This document shows, piece by piece, positions 35,786 to 44,273 of a stretch of DNA of 45,622 bases (positions are counted from its first letter, which is position 1; every line of letters begins with the position of its first letter). A program made the translations under genes and the position numbers. Below the pieces are notes generated by a model that worked only from the letters and a program-made list of their open reading frames with translations, made no database searches and was not told where the DNA came from. The stretch spans positions 1 through 45,622 of the forward strand of contig NVUQ01000025.1 in the NCBI GenBank assembly GCA_002401955.1, written 5' to 3'. Source of the DNA: Flavobacteriales bacterium. GTDB taxonomy: Bacteria > Bacteroidota > Bacteroidia > Flavobacteriales_E > Vicingaceae.

Positions 35786-36366
35786 TAGATTTTAAAGGCG
35801 CTAAAAAATATATTTTAGACCGGTTAGAAAAAGAGTTGAATCCAACTCTTTATTATCACGGTATCCATCATACAATTGATGTGTATGAGATGTCTGTAAA
35901 AATAGCTGAGTTAGAGAAAGTATCTAAAGAAGCTAAATTGATTGTTAATACTGCAGCTCTTTACCATGATTCTGGCTTTATGTATCGGTATTTGAATAAT
36001 GAAGTTTTGGCAGAAGGTTTAATACATGAGATATTGCCTGATTTTGGCTATAACCAGAAGCAGATTAAAACCATTGGAAAGATTATTTTAACCACAAGGA
36101 TAAAAGCAAGACCTAGAACAAAACTTCAAAAAATAATGTGTGATGCTGATTATGATTATTTAGGTAGAGGAAATGATGAATCATTTAAAATTGCGAATAC
36201 TTTACATAAAGAATTAATAGCAAATGGATTTCCGTTTTCTGAAAAAGAATGGAATAACATGCAAATCAAATTTCTACAAAAACATGAGTATTATACCGAA
36301 TCTTCTTTACGGTTAAGAAGACCAAATAAGTTGTTGTATTATGAGTATTTAAAAAGTTTAAGGTGA
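35782..36366 (+). CDS. HD domain phosphohydrolase
   Basis: A 194-residue cytosolic metal-dependent phosphohydrolase of the HD family. YYHGIHH (His26, His29, His30), the HD dyad His62-Asp63 in LYHDSG, and a later Asp in CDADYDYLG form the metal site. It overlaps the upstream adenylate cyclase gene by four bases (ATGA), so the two are translationally coupled. That pairing suggests it acts on cyclic nucleotide made by the cyclase or on a product of that signal. This is inference; many HD proteins act on nucleotides unrelated to cAMP. It converges with the adhesin gene after 21 bp. Confidence 0.88.
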   Translation: MIDFKGAKKYILDRLEKELNPTLYYHGIHHTIDVYEMSVKIAELEKVSKEAKLIVNTAALYHDSGFMYRYLNNEVLAEGLIHEILPDFGYNQKQIKTIGKIILTTRIKARPRTKLQKIMCDADYDYLGRGNDESFKIANTLHKELIANGFPFSEKEWNNMQIKFLQKHEYYTESSLRLRRPNKLLYYEYLKSLR

Positions 36367-36387
36367 ACTTTTGGCTTTATATACTCT

Positions 36388-38058
36388 TTATCTAATTAAT
36401 TGGACATAGCCTTTAACCGTATATTTGAGTTCTTCTGTGGCATCTCCATCATATTCAAATTTATTACTGTTAGGAGTTACAATATAAAAATAGGCTCCTG
36501 TTTCTAAATTATCACCGTCCCAATTATTTTCATAGGCATCATTTTCATAAACTAATTTACCCCAACGGTTGTAAATCTTTACTGCGGCAGTTGGGTAATC
36601 ATCTAAATTAAAAAGTGTAAAAAAGTCATTTATACCATCTCCATTTGGTGTAAATATGTTTGTTTTGATTAGTGCGCATTGAACTAATACTGGTACAACC
36701 TCTCCTGTGATAGAATTTCCACATACATCCTGTACGTTTGGTGTGTAGAAGGTAGTTTCTTCTGGGGCAACGGTTACAGTGTCTCCAGTTCCAGCACCAT
36801 TATCCCAAAAATAAGAATATGGTGATCTTCCATTAGTCACATTCGCCCAAAGTAATGCGGTCTCGCCCAATTTTGTACATATGTTAAGACTATCACTTTC
36901 AGTTATAGACATTTCTGTGTAATCTTCAATTAGCAATGTAATCATATTACAACCAGTATTTCCTTGTATTTCTATATTTATAGTGTCAATGCCTTCAGTT
37001 ATATTATCTACAAAGGCTGAAACATTAAAAGATAGGGTAGTTGCTCCAGGAGAAAAAATATGTTGAGAGGATATAGAAGTGTATTCTGAAGGTATTGCAT
37101 TTCCGGAAAATGCCAAATTAATAGTATCGTTAAAAGTTAAATCTGATCGTTGAATAGTAACTGTTGCATCTTGACATCCTTCAATAATAGTTGTGGTATT
37201 TGAACTAATTGAAACACCGCTAGAACTTAAACTACCTGCTTTTATAAATACGCCAGTATCTAAATAGTCATCTGGAAAAGCTAAACTACCACCTGCATCT
37301 GCAATAGCAAATTTAAAATGGTAGTCACCACTACAAATAACTGGGTATTTTGCTGTAATAACAGTAGTAAATCCATTAAAGTCATTGTTGGTCCCAGAAG
37401 AGTTATTGATATAAAATTGATTATTTAAACCAGGATGAATTGTACTAATTGTAATTGGTGTAGGAGAAGATACTCCAGGTATTAAAGCAACATTTACTGC
37501 CCCATTGGGAAAACCAGTAGGTGATGCGTATGGTCCTGTAATTCCAGGGCCACTTAAGAAAAAAGCAAAAATATCATTAAAATCAGTATCTACATAAGTT
37601 AAATATTCTTCAGAAGCAAAAACAAACTGGAACTCAAAAGTATCTCCAGTAACAGTAAAATCAAACTCTAATATTGCTGCATCAGCTGTGGCAACAATGT
37701 TAGGTCTAATAGTTTGAGCTATCGCCATTAAATTAGTATCTCCAACCCCAGCATATTGACCTTGATCAGGTTGATTACCTCCAATAGGAATGTCATTCAC
37801 ATCTCCAGATGAAATTACGATGCCTGAATCAATTCCTAAATTTGGAGTACCTAATAAACCACTATTAAAAAATCCAATTTGATTTGAATTAGCACTAGTA
37901 AAAGTAATATTTGAAGCTGTTACCCCATTTCCAGAAAGCACATTGTTTACGAGATATGTAGTGTTATTATATGGAGCTGAATTGTTAATGTTTATTTGAG
38001 CACTAATATTCGAAAATATAATTAGTGTAAATGCTAGAAGTAAAGATTTTTTTATCAT
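36388..38058 (-). CDS. Choice-of-anchor L domain protein with T9SS type B (gliding-associated) C-terminal domain
   Basis: A secreted surface protein of 556 residues. It has a signal peptide (1-20), a choice-of-anchor L domain (~30-275, with GIVISSGDVNDIPI and FVFASEEYLTY), a Calx-beta-like or Ig-like segment (~290-380), a PKD-like segment (~385-460, SPYSYFWDNGAGTGDTV), and a C-terminal T9SS type B sorting domain (TNIFTPNGDGINDFF, IYNRWGKLVYEND, TGAYFYIV). Such proteins are exported by the type IX system and attached to or released from the cell surface, often as adhesins. No catalytic motif is visible. Confidence 0.9.
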   Translation of the reverse strand: MIKKSLLLAFTLIIFSNISAQININNSAPYNNTTYLVNNVLSGNGVTASNITFTSANSNQIGFFNSGLLGTPNLGIDSGIVISSGDVNDIPIGGNQPDQGQYAGVGDTNLMAIAQTIRPNIVATADAAILEFDFTVTGDTFEFQFVFASEEYLTYVDTDFNDIFAFFLSGPGITGPYASPTGFPNGAVNVALIPGVSSPTPITISTIHPGLNNQFYINNSSGTNNDFNGFTTVITAKYPVICSGDYHFKFAIADAGGSLAFPDDYLDTGVFIKAGSLSSSGVSISSNTTTIIEGCQDATVTIQRSDLTFNDTINLAFSGNAIPSEYTSISSQHIFSPGATTLSFNVSAFVDNITEGIDTINIEIQGNTGCNMITLLIEDYTEMSITESDSLNICTKLGETALLWANVTNGRSPYSYFWDNGAGTGDTVTVAPEETTFYTPNVQDVCGNSITGEVVPVLVQCALIKTNIFTPNGDGINDFFTLFNLDDYPTAAVKIYNRWGKLVYENDAYENNWDGDNLETGAYFYIVTPNSNKFEYDGDATEELKYTVKGYVQLIR

Positions 38059-38187
38059 CTTAAATATTTTAATTTATCCTAGAGTATTAGACACTTAGGC
38101 TCTCCACCTTTGCTAATAGGCTGAGTAAAATTAAAAAGTAATGAACTTTTTTTGAGGGCAAAAAGCACTTAATTACTGAAGGTCTAA

Positions 38188-39873
38188 CTAGTCTTTTACC
38201 AATTTTTTATATTTGAAACGAGTAGGTTCTGTGCCTAATCGTTTTCTTCTATTTTCTTCATAATCAGAATAAGACCCTTCAAAAAATACTACTTCTGAAT
38301 TTCCTTCAAAAGCTAAGATATGCGTACATATCCTGTCTAAAAACCACCTGTCGTGAGAGATGACAACTGCACATCCTGCAAATGATTCTAAACCATCTTC
38401 TAAAGCTCTAATAGCGTTTACATCTAAATCATTTGTGGGCTCATCTAACAATAAAACATTGGCTTCTTGCTTAATGGCCATCGCTAAATGTAAACGGTTT
38501 CTTTCTCCTCCGGATAGGATTCCAACCTTTTTGTTTTGATCTCCTCCTTGAAAGTTAAATCGTGATAAGTATGCTCTAGAATTTATTGTTCTTCCACCAA
38601 ACTCCATCATTTCTGTTCCGCCAGAAAATACTTCAAAAATGGTTTTATCATCATCCAAATCTTTATGTGATTGATCTACATAACCCAATTTAACAGTTTC
38701 ACCAACTTTAAAAGTTCCATTATCTGGTGTTTCTTCTCCCATTATCATTCTAAATAAAGTTGTTTTACCAGCTCCATTCGGACCAATAATACCAACAATA
38801 CCAGCAGGAGGTAATTTAAAGGTTAGATTTTCGTACAATAACTTATCATCATAACCTTTAGAAATATCCGTAACGTCTAAAACTTCATTTCCTAAACGAG
38901 GCCCGTTAGGTATAAATAGCTCTAATTTTGCTTCTTTCTCATTAGCTGTTTCGCTTAATAACTTGTCGTAATTGGCTAAACGTGCTTTAGATTTAGATTG
39001 TCTTCCTTTGGCATTCATTCGAGTCCATTCTAACTCTCGTTTTAATGTTTTTCTTCTCTTACTTTCCGTTTTTTCTTCTTTAGCTAAACGATCTGATTTT
39101 TGCTCCAACCAAGATGAATAGTTTCCTTTCCAAGGAATACCATGACCTCTGTCTAATTCTAAAATCCATTCGGCAGCATTATCTAAGAAGTATCTATCGT
39201 GTGTAATTGCTATAACAGTTCCTTTATATTGTTGTAAATGTTGTTCTAACCAAAAAACAGATTCAGTATCTAAGTGATTGGTAGGCTCATCTAATAATAA
39301 AATGTCAGGTTGTTTTAATAATAAACGACAAAGAGCAACCCTTCTTAATTCTCCTCCAGATAAGTTTTTAATTAATGCCTCCTCAGGTGGGCAATTTAAA
39401 GCATCCATTGCACGAGAAAGTTTAGTATCCAATTCCCAAGCATCTAAAGCATCAATTTTATCTTGTAATTCAGCTTGTCGCTTCATTACTTCTTCCATTT
39501 TATCTGGATTATCTAATACTTCAGGATCTCCAAAACTGTTATTCACAGCTTCATATTCTGCTAAAACATCAATGGTTTCTTGAGCACCTTCTTGCACAAT
39601 TTCTTTAACCGTTTTAGTCTCATCTAATTTTGGCTCTTGCTCTAAATATCCGACAGTATACCCTGGAGAAAACGTAACATCTCCTTGATATTTCTCTTCA
39701 ACACCAGCAATAATTTTCATTACTGTAGATTTACCAGAACCGTTTAATCCAATAATTCCAATTTTAGCACCATAATAGAAAGACAAGTAAATGTCTTTTA
39801 ATATTACTTTTCCGTTAGGCAATGTCTTGCCTACTTTATTCATTGAAAAAATTACTTTTTTATCGTCACTCAT
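38188..39873 (-). CDS. ettA: Energy-dependent translational throttle protein EttA (ABC-F)
   Basis: A soluble ABC-F protein with two ATP-binding cassettes and no membrane domain. It binds the ribosomal E site and controls entry into elongation according to the ATP/ADP ratio. Walker A sites are GLNGSGKST (42-50) and GPNGAGKTT in the second half; LSGGE signatures and LLLDEPTNHLD and LLLDEPTNDLD follow. The Arg/Lys-rich linker (KRRKTLKRELEWTRMNAKGRQ region) and 561-residue length match EttA rather than other ABC-F members. The leader contains ACTTTACAACTTT words. It is divergent from mqnP. Confidence 0.95.
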   Translation of the reverse strand: MSDDKKVIFSMNKVGKTLPNGKVILKDIYLSFYYGAKIGIIGLNGSGKSTVMKIIAGVEEKYQGDVTFSPGYTVGYLEQEPKLDETKTVKEIVQEGAQETIDVLAEYEAVNNSFGDPEVLDNPDKMEEVMKRQAELQDKIDALDAWELDTKLSRAMDALNCPPEEALIKNLSGGELRRVALCRLLLKQPDILLLDEPTNHLDTESVFWLEQHLQQYKGTVIAITHDRYFLDNAAEWILELDRGHGIPWKGNYSSWLEQKSDRLAKEEKTESKRRKTLKRELEWTRMNAKGRQSKSKARLANYDKLLSETANEKEAKLELFIPNGPRLGNEVLDVTDISKGYDDKLLYENLTFKLPPAGIVGIIGPNGAGKTTLFRMIMGEETPDNGTFKVGETVKLGYVDQSHKDLDDDKTIFEVFSGGTEMMEFGGRTINSRAYLSRFNFQGGDQNKKVGILSGGERNRLHLAMAIKQEANVLLLDEPTNDLDVNAIRALEDGLESFAGCAVVISHDRWFLDRICTHILAFEGNSEVVFFEGSYSDYEENRRKRLGTEPTRFKYKKLVKD

Positions 39874-39906
39874 AGTTGTAGTTATAAAGTTGAAAGTTGT
39901 AAAGTT
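39873..39906 (-). repeat. ACTTTACAACTTT leader upstream of ettA
   Basis: On the minus strand, AACTTTACAACTTT followed by a CAACTTTATAACTACAACT stretch runs directly into the ettA ATG. Related to the leaders of mqnD (18448-18476) and trmD (45116-45150). Confidence 0.55.
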
Positions 39907-39952
39907 AAGAAAGTAAGTTTCATTTTTAGATTTATTACTTACTTAGTATTGG

Positions 39953-39960
39953 TATTTTTG
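39953..39960 (+). promoter_or_regulatory. Predicted -7 box of the mqnP promoter
   Basis: TATTTTTG matches TAnnTTTG and lies 17 bases before the mqnP start codon, implying a very short leader. A -33 element is not obvious. Confidence 0.45.
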
Positions 39961-39976
39961 TATTGATTTTAAAACA

Positions 39977-40909
39977 ATGAAAAACTATTTATCACTTATA
40001 AAATTTAGCCACACCATTTTTGCATTACCTTTTGCATTAATCGGTTTCTTTTTGGCGATAAAAAATCCAATTACTTTTGATGGTCCAAAATCGAATACTG
40101 ATTTTATTTTTTCAATAGTTTCAAATGAAGAATCATTCTCAGTTCTTGACGGTTTTTTATTCATAAAATTAATTTTAGTGATTTTATGTATGGTATTTGC
40201 CAGAAGTGCTGCTATGGCTTTTAATAGATACATAGATAGAAAGATAGATTTGGCCAACCCAAGAACTGCTGAAATAAGAGAAATACCCAACGGAACTATT
40301 ACAGCTAAGAATGCTTTAATATTTGTAATTGTTAACTGTATCCTTTTTATTGGAACAACGTATTTAATTAATCCACTTTGTTTTTACTTATCTCCTGTTG
40401 CGTTGGCTGTGGTGTTAGGCTACAGTTTGACTAAACGCTTTACGGCTTTATGTCATTTAGTATTAGGATTGGGCTTATCATTGGCTCCGATTGGAGCTTA
40501 TTTGGCAGTAACCGGTAAGTTCGATTGGTTACCACTTTTCTTTTCATTTTCTGTATTGTTTTGGGTAAGTGGATTTGATATTATTTATGCCTTGCAAGAT
40601 GAGGAGTTTGATAAAGAACAGAAACTACATTCAATACCCGTTTTATTTGGAAAGAAAAATGCATTGATGTTATCTAATCTGTTGCATATGATTACAGCTG
40701 CATTTATTCTTTATGCAGGTTATTATGCCGATTTAGGATTGTTTTATTGGATAGGAGCGGGGCTATTTATTGGATTGTTGTCTTACCAGCATTTTTTGGT
40801 TAAACCAAATGATTTAAGCAAGGTGAATATGGCTTTCTTTACAACTAATGGTATTGCAAGTGTATTGTTCGCCCTATTTGTTTTACTTGAATTATATGTT
40901 ACGCTATAG
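39977..40909 (+). CDS. mqnP: UbiA-family prenyltransferase, probable menaquinone (futalosine pathway) MqnP
   Basis: A polytopic membrane prenyltransferase (310 residues, about eight membrane helices) that attaches the polyprenyl chain to the naphthoate ring. The first Asp-rich motif is NRYIDRKID (83-91), with the following NPRTAEIREIPNG, and the second is DIIYALQDEEFDKEQ. The sequence resembles the 4-hydroxybenzoate-prenyltransferase-like branch used as MqnP in futalosine organisms. With mqnB and mqnD present in the window, this role is favoured over UbiA of ubiquinone synthesis. A SanA-like gene starts 17 bp downstream and is probably co-transcribed. Confidence 0.9.
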   Translation: MKNYLSLIKFSHTIFALPFALIGFFLAIKNPITFDGPKSNTDFIFSIVSNEESFSVLDGFLFIKLILVILCMVFARSAAMAFNRYIDRKIDLANPRTAEIREIPNGTITAKNALIFVIVNCILFIGTTYLINPLCFYLSPVALAVVLGYSLTKRFTALCHLVLGLGLSLAPIGAYLAVTGKFDWLPLFFSFSVLFWVSGFDIIYALQDEEFDKEQKLHSIPVLFGKKNALMLSNLLHMITAAFILYAGYYADLGLFYWIGAGLFIGLLSYQHFLVKPNDLSKVNMAFFTTNGIASVLFALFVLLELYVTL

Positions 40910-40926
40910 AAAACCGTTAGGATAAC

Positions 40927-41598
40927 ATGAGAATTAAGCAGATAGTAACAAAAATCAAAAATAGCATCTTTAATAAATGGATGCTTATCTTTTGTGTTCT
41001 TCTTGTAGCTTTTATTGTGTTTTCTAATGTGATTATTGTACAATCTACAAAAAAGGAAATATACTCTACAGTTAATAGCACACCAAAAAAGAAAGTTGCG
41101 TTAATATTAGGAACAAGTAGATATACTATATGGGGAACAACTAATTTGTATTTTAAATATCGGATAGAGGCTGCGGCTAAATTGTATCATTCAGGTAAAA
41201 TTTCGCACATTATAGTTAGTGGTGATAATAGCGATAAAACGTATAATGAACCTAGGCAAATGTGGGATGCTTTATTAAAAAAAGGAATTCCTCATAGTGC
41301 AATAACGTTAGATTTTGCAGGGTTTAGAACATTAGATTCTGTGGTTCGATCAAAGGAAGTGTTTGGTCAAACTGAAATTATTATAATATCCCAACGCTTT
41401 CATGTTGAACGAGCTTTATTTATTGCTTCTAAATATAATATCGATGCCATTGGTTTTGCAGCTCAAGATCCTCCTAAAAAATATTCATTTAAAACTAGGG
41501 TTAGAGAATATTTTGCAAAAACAAAAGCAGTAATCGACCTTTATATCATCAACAAAAAACCTAAATACTTAGGCAAAAAAGAGATCATTAACATTTAA
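40927..41598 (+). CDS. SanA/YdcF-family (DUF218) membrane protein
   Basis: A 223-residue protein with one N-terminal membrane anchor (~18-40) and a DUF218 domain facing the periplasm. Family marks are ALILGTSRYT, the FKYRIEAAAKLYHSGK stretch, IIVSGDN, TLDSVVRSKEVFGQ, IIISQRFHVERALFIA and a C-terminal REYFAKTKAVIDLY. It matches the SanA branch, linked in enterobacteria to envelope permeability. The reaction is unknown. It follows mqnP by 17 bp on the same strand. Confidence 0.9.
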   Translation: MRIKQIVTKIKNSIFNKWMLIFCVLLVAFIVFSNVIIVQSTKKEIYSTVNSTPKKKVALILGTSRYTIWGTTNLYFKYRIEAAAKLYHSGKISHIIVSGDNSDKTYNEPRQMWDALLKKGIPHSAITLDFAGFRTLDSVVRSKEVFGQTEIIIISQRFHVERALFIASKYNIDAIGFAAQDPPKKYSFKTRVREYFAKTKAVIDLYIINKKPKYLGKKEIINI

Positions 41599-41678
41599 AT
41601 TGAAATTATTCTATCTGTATATCAGTTAGTTGTGTGTTTTTACAGTACTATGTATTGCATAATACAATTTAAAACCCA

Positions 41679-41686
41679 TATCTTTG
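41679..41686 (+). promoter_or_regulatory. Predicted padR-pspC promoter
   Basis: TATCTTTG matches TAnnTTTG, and a TTG at 41655-41657 lies 21 bases upstream, close to the expected -33 spacing. The padR start is 113 bases downstream, leaving a long leader that holds the shared element at 41714-41771. Confidence 0.6.
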
Positions 41687-41713
41687 TATTGTAATTTAAT
41701 ATGTAATACAAGT

Positions 41714-41771
41714 ATGAAACGAGTAAACTTATTTTAATATTAAAAGAAATGGTTGTAAACGAGTTCCATGT
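41714..41771 (+). promoter_or_regulatory. Shared leader element, copy 1 (upstream of padR)
   Basis: Starts ATGAAACGAG, then a variable stretch, TAAAAGAA, ATGGTT, and ends CGAGTTCCATGT. The end is 28 nt before the padR ATG. It aligns with 43984-44040, which lies 29 nt before another start codon. The ends are partly complementary (ATGAAC-type against GTTCCAT), so a stem is possible. Any coding from the first ATG stops after seven codons. Confidence 0.65.
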
Positions 41772-41798
41772 AACCTATTATAATTAATAAAAAGATAC

Positions 41799-42122
41799 AT
41801 GAAGATAGAAAATACAAAAGCACAGATGAGAAAAGGGGTATTAGAATATTGTATTCTTTCCATCTTAAAAAGCGGAGAAGCTTATCCTTCAGAAATTATA
41901 GAAAAACTAAAAGCTGGAAAGTTAATAGTTGTAGAGGGTACTCTTTATCCTTTATTAACTCGATTAAAAAATGCTGGCTTGTTATCTTATAGATGGGAGG
42001 AATCAAAATCTGGTCCGCCAAGAAAGTATTACAAACTAACCAAAATAGGAGAGGAGTTTTTAAAAGAGTTAGAAACCACTTGGAATGATTTGGTAAAAGC
42101 AGTAAAAATTACCAGTAAGTAA
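41799..42122 (+). CDS. PadR family transcriptional regulator
   Basis: A 107-residue winged-helix repressor of the PadR family: QMRKGVLEYCILSIL and EAYPSEIIEKL (recognition helix region), then the wing VEGTLYPLLTRLKNAGLLSYRWEES with GPPRKYYKLT. The C-terminal helix is short (PadR-s1 type). It is followed after 74 bp by a PspC-domain gene, a pairing common in Bacteroidota, so it probably represses its own operon. The conserved leader element upstream, which recurs before the gene at 44069, is a candidate operator or co-regulated element. Confidence 0.93.
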   Translation: MKIENTKAQMRKGVLEYCILSILKSGEAYPSEIIEKLKAGKLIVVEGTLYPLLTRLKNAGLLSYRWEESKSGPPRKYYKLTKIGEEFLKELETTWNDLVKAVKITSK

Positions 42123-42196
42123 TAAAATATTAAAAATTGGTGTATAGTGTATTGTTGAACCAAACACAAAATACTAAAACCATAAACTAAAAGAGA

Positions 42197-43861
42197 ATGA
42201 ACCAGACAGTAACAATAAATATTAGTGGAATAGTTTTTCATATAGACGTTGATGCTTATGAAGAATTAAAAAAGTATTTGAACAAGATTAAAAGTTATTT
42301 TAAAAACTCTGAGGAGAGTGAAGAAATAATGGCTGATATAGAAGCAAGAATTGCAGAGTTGTTTAGTGAAAAAATAACTTCAGATAATCAGGTAATCCAA
42401 TCTAAAGATGTAGAAGAGGTTATTACGATTATGGGAAAACCAGAACAGTATATTGATGAGGATGAAACAAAAGAAGATGAGCCAAAACGTGAGAGTTTTT
42501 CATCAGATCAGAAAACTTATTCTTCAGAAAAAAAATTGTTTAGAGATCCTGATGATAGAATGATAGGAGGAGTTGCTGCTGGATTGGCTGCATATTTAGG
42601 TGTGGAGGCATTATGGTTAAGGTTGTTTTTTGTAGTTGCTCTTTTTGTTGGGTTTGGTTTTCTTTTATACATCATTTTATGGATTGTAATGTCTGAAGCG
42701 AAAACAGCGTCAGATAAGCTGCACATGAAAGGAGAACCTGTAAATATTGATAATATTGGAAAGACCTTTAAAGATGAAGCTGATAAAATGAGTGAGAATT
42801 TTAAAAAACATGGTCAGCAATACGGTAAGAAAGCAGAATCAGCAATCGAATCTTTTTTCAATTTTATTGGACAGATTTTGAATGGTGTTTTTAAAGTGTT
42901 AGGGAAAGTATTTGGAGTTGTTTTTCTGTTAATAGGTACATTCTTTTTAGTAGGATTCTTAGGGATGTTATTTGGATCAGAAACAATTTTTTCTATAACA
43001 TCCGATGGGGTGTTCTCTATAGCATCTAATGAATTTTTTAATTTGATTTTTATATCTGATGATCAATTTCATATAGCTATAATTGGTGTGGCAATTACGA
43101 TAGGATTGCCAGTTATAATGTTAATTTATGCAGGAGCTAATCTTTTGTTTAAAGTAAAAACTCATGCAGGAGTGAGTATTGGATTGTTTGTGCTATGGGT
43201 AATAGGCATTTTTATGTGTGCTATGGTTGGTATTAGAATGGCTACAGAATTAACTTATAATGAGCGTGATACTGAAATAGGAGTGGTTAAAGAGGTTGTT
43301 ACTGATACGGAGGATGACTTTTATATTGCGATGACATCTAATGATATCCCTGGAAATGGAATATTGGAGGATAAATATTTTTCAATTTCTTTAGATGAGG
43401 ATTCTATTTATTTTAGTGATATTCAGTTAAGAATTTATGAAAGTAAAACGGATAGTTTTGAAATTGAGATTGAAAAAGATGTACAAGGATTTTCAAGAAA
43501 AGATGTGACTACTAAGCTTAATCAAATGAATTATGATTACTATTTAAATAATGATTCTATTCTATTAGGGAATTACATTAGTACTTTACGTCATAATAAA
43601 ATTAGAGGTCAGGAAGTTAATGTGAAGCTTTATTTACCCGTAGGAAAATCAATTTACTTGGATAGATCATTAAGGCATATTATTAATAATGTGGCTAACG
43701 TAACTGATACCTGGGATCCAGATATGTTGGGCAAAAGATGGGTGATGTTAGAGGATGGGTTGACTTGTTTAGATTGTGATGAAATAGAAGGAATAACAAC
43801 GGCTCAATTAGATTTAATTAGGGCTTATGAACTTCCAGTAGTTGAATTAAATAAAAAATAG
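42197..43861 (+). CDS. PspC domain-containing membrane protein
   Basis: A 554-residue envelope-stress-type membrane protein. A cytosolic N-terminal part (1-100) resembles the HAAS-like region found next to PadR regulators (YEELKKYLNKIKSYF, MADIEARIAELF). A PspC domain follows (~113-175, DRMIGGVAAGLAAYLGV, LYIILWIVM), then a spacer, about three more membrane segments (~230-255, ~290-315, ~325-345), and a C-terminal ~200-residue soluble domain probably outside the membrane. PspC proteins sense or modulate membrane stress in other bacteria. It is in one operon with padR, and a strong terminator follows. Confidence 0.9.
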   Translation: MNQTVTINISGIVFHIDVDAYEELKKYLNKIKSYFKNSEESEEIMADIEARIAELFSEKITSDNQVIQSKDVEEVITIMGKPEQYIDEDETKEDEPKRESFSSDQKTYSSEKKLFRDPDDRMIGGVAAGLAAYLGVEALWLRLFFVVALFVGFGFLLYIILWIVMSEAKTASDKLHMKGEPVNIDNIGKTFKDEADKMSENFKKHGQQYGKKAESAIESFFNFIGQILNGVFKVLGKVFGVVFLLIGTFFLVGFLGMLFGSETIFSITSDGVFSIASNEFFNLIFISDDQFHIAIIGVAITIGLPVIMLIYAGANLLFKVKTHAGVSIGLFVLWVIGIFMCAMVGIRMATELTYNERDTEIGVVKEVVTDTEDDFYIAMTSNDIPGNGILEDKYFSISLDEDSIYFSDIQLRIYESKTDSFEIEIEKDVQGFSRKDVTTKLNQMNYDYYLNNDSILLGNYISTLRHNKIRGQEVNVKLYLPVGKSIYLDRSLRHIINNVANVTDTWDPDMLGKRWVMLEDGLTCLDCDEIEGITTAQLDLIRAYELPVVELNKK

Positions 43862-43907
43862 TTAGTACCCACCCAATAATAGATTCCTGTTTAGTTAGTG
43901 CAAGAAG

Positions 43908-43934
43908 CTCCTCGAATTTATTCGAGGAGTTTTT
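43908..43934 (+). terminator. Intrinsic terminator after the PspC gene
   Basis: A perfect 9-bp stem CTCCTCGAA/TTCGAGGAG with a TTTA loop is followed by five T residues. It ends the padR-pspC transcript. Confidence 0.9.
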
Positions 43935-43971
43935 CAGTTTATAGTATTGATTGTAAGAAGTAAATTAGTCT

Positions 43972-43979
43972 TAACTTTG
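43972..43979 (+). promoter_or_regulatory. Predicted -7 box upstream of the small membrane protein gene
   Basis: TAACTTTG fits TAnnTTTG; TTG words at 43947-43949 and 43951-43953 lie at plausible -33 distances. The shared leader element begins only five bases downstream, so it would form the 5' end of the transcript. Confidence 0.55.
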
Positions 43980-43983
43980 TATT

Positions 43984-44040
43984 ATGAAACGAGCTTTATA
44001 TCTTTCTAATAAAAGAAGATGGTTTTTGCGAGTTTCATGT
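43984..44040 (+). promoter_or_regulatory. Shared leader element, copy 2
   Basis: Starts ATGAAACGAG and ends CGAGTTTCATGT, with TAAAAGAAGATGGTT between, like 41714-41771. The ends ATGAAAC and GTTTCAT are perfectly complementary over 7 bases. It ends 29 nt before the ATG at 44069. The first ATG opens a 24-codon reading frame (43984-44058, starting MKRALYLSNK), which copy 1 does not preserve. Confidence 0.65.
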
Positions 44041-44068
44041 GATTATTATTTAAAATAGAAAGGAACAG

Positions 44069-44266
44069 ATGAAATTATTCTTACTAATAACAGGATTAAT
44101 TGCTTTAGGCGTTTTTGGAATGGCTGTAAAAATCATCTTTAAAAAAGATGGTAAATTCGATAAAACTTGTGCTAGCGCTAGTCGTATTTTTGATGAAGAA
44201 GAAGGGGCTGCTTGTGGGTTTTGTGGTGCTAAGCCAGAGGAAAAATGTAAGAGCGAAGAAGTTTAG
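44069..44266 (+). CDS. Small membrane protein with four conserved-type Cys
   Basis: A 65-residue protein with one N-terminal membrane helix (3-22), a Lys-rich stretch, then a short soluble tail with Cys in TCASASRIF, GAACGFCGAKPEE and KCKSEEV. Small proteins of this kind recur across Bacteroidota as unnamed membrane or secreted proteins. The CxxC plus flanking Cys could bind a metal or a small Fe-S cluster, or be redox-active. The function is unknown. It has its own promoter and the leader element shared with padR. Confidence 0.75.
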   Translation: MKLFLLITGLIALGVFGMAVKIIFKKDGKFDKTCASASRIFDEEEGAACGFCGAKPEEKCKSEEV

Positions 44267-44273
44267 TTTATAG

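Noticed and set aside
43984..44058. 24-codon reading frame starting MKRALYLSNK in the leader before the 65-residue gene
   Set aside because: The matching leader before padR stops after seven codons, so the peptide is not conserved; kept only as part of the leader observation.
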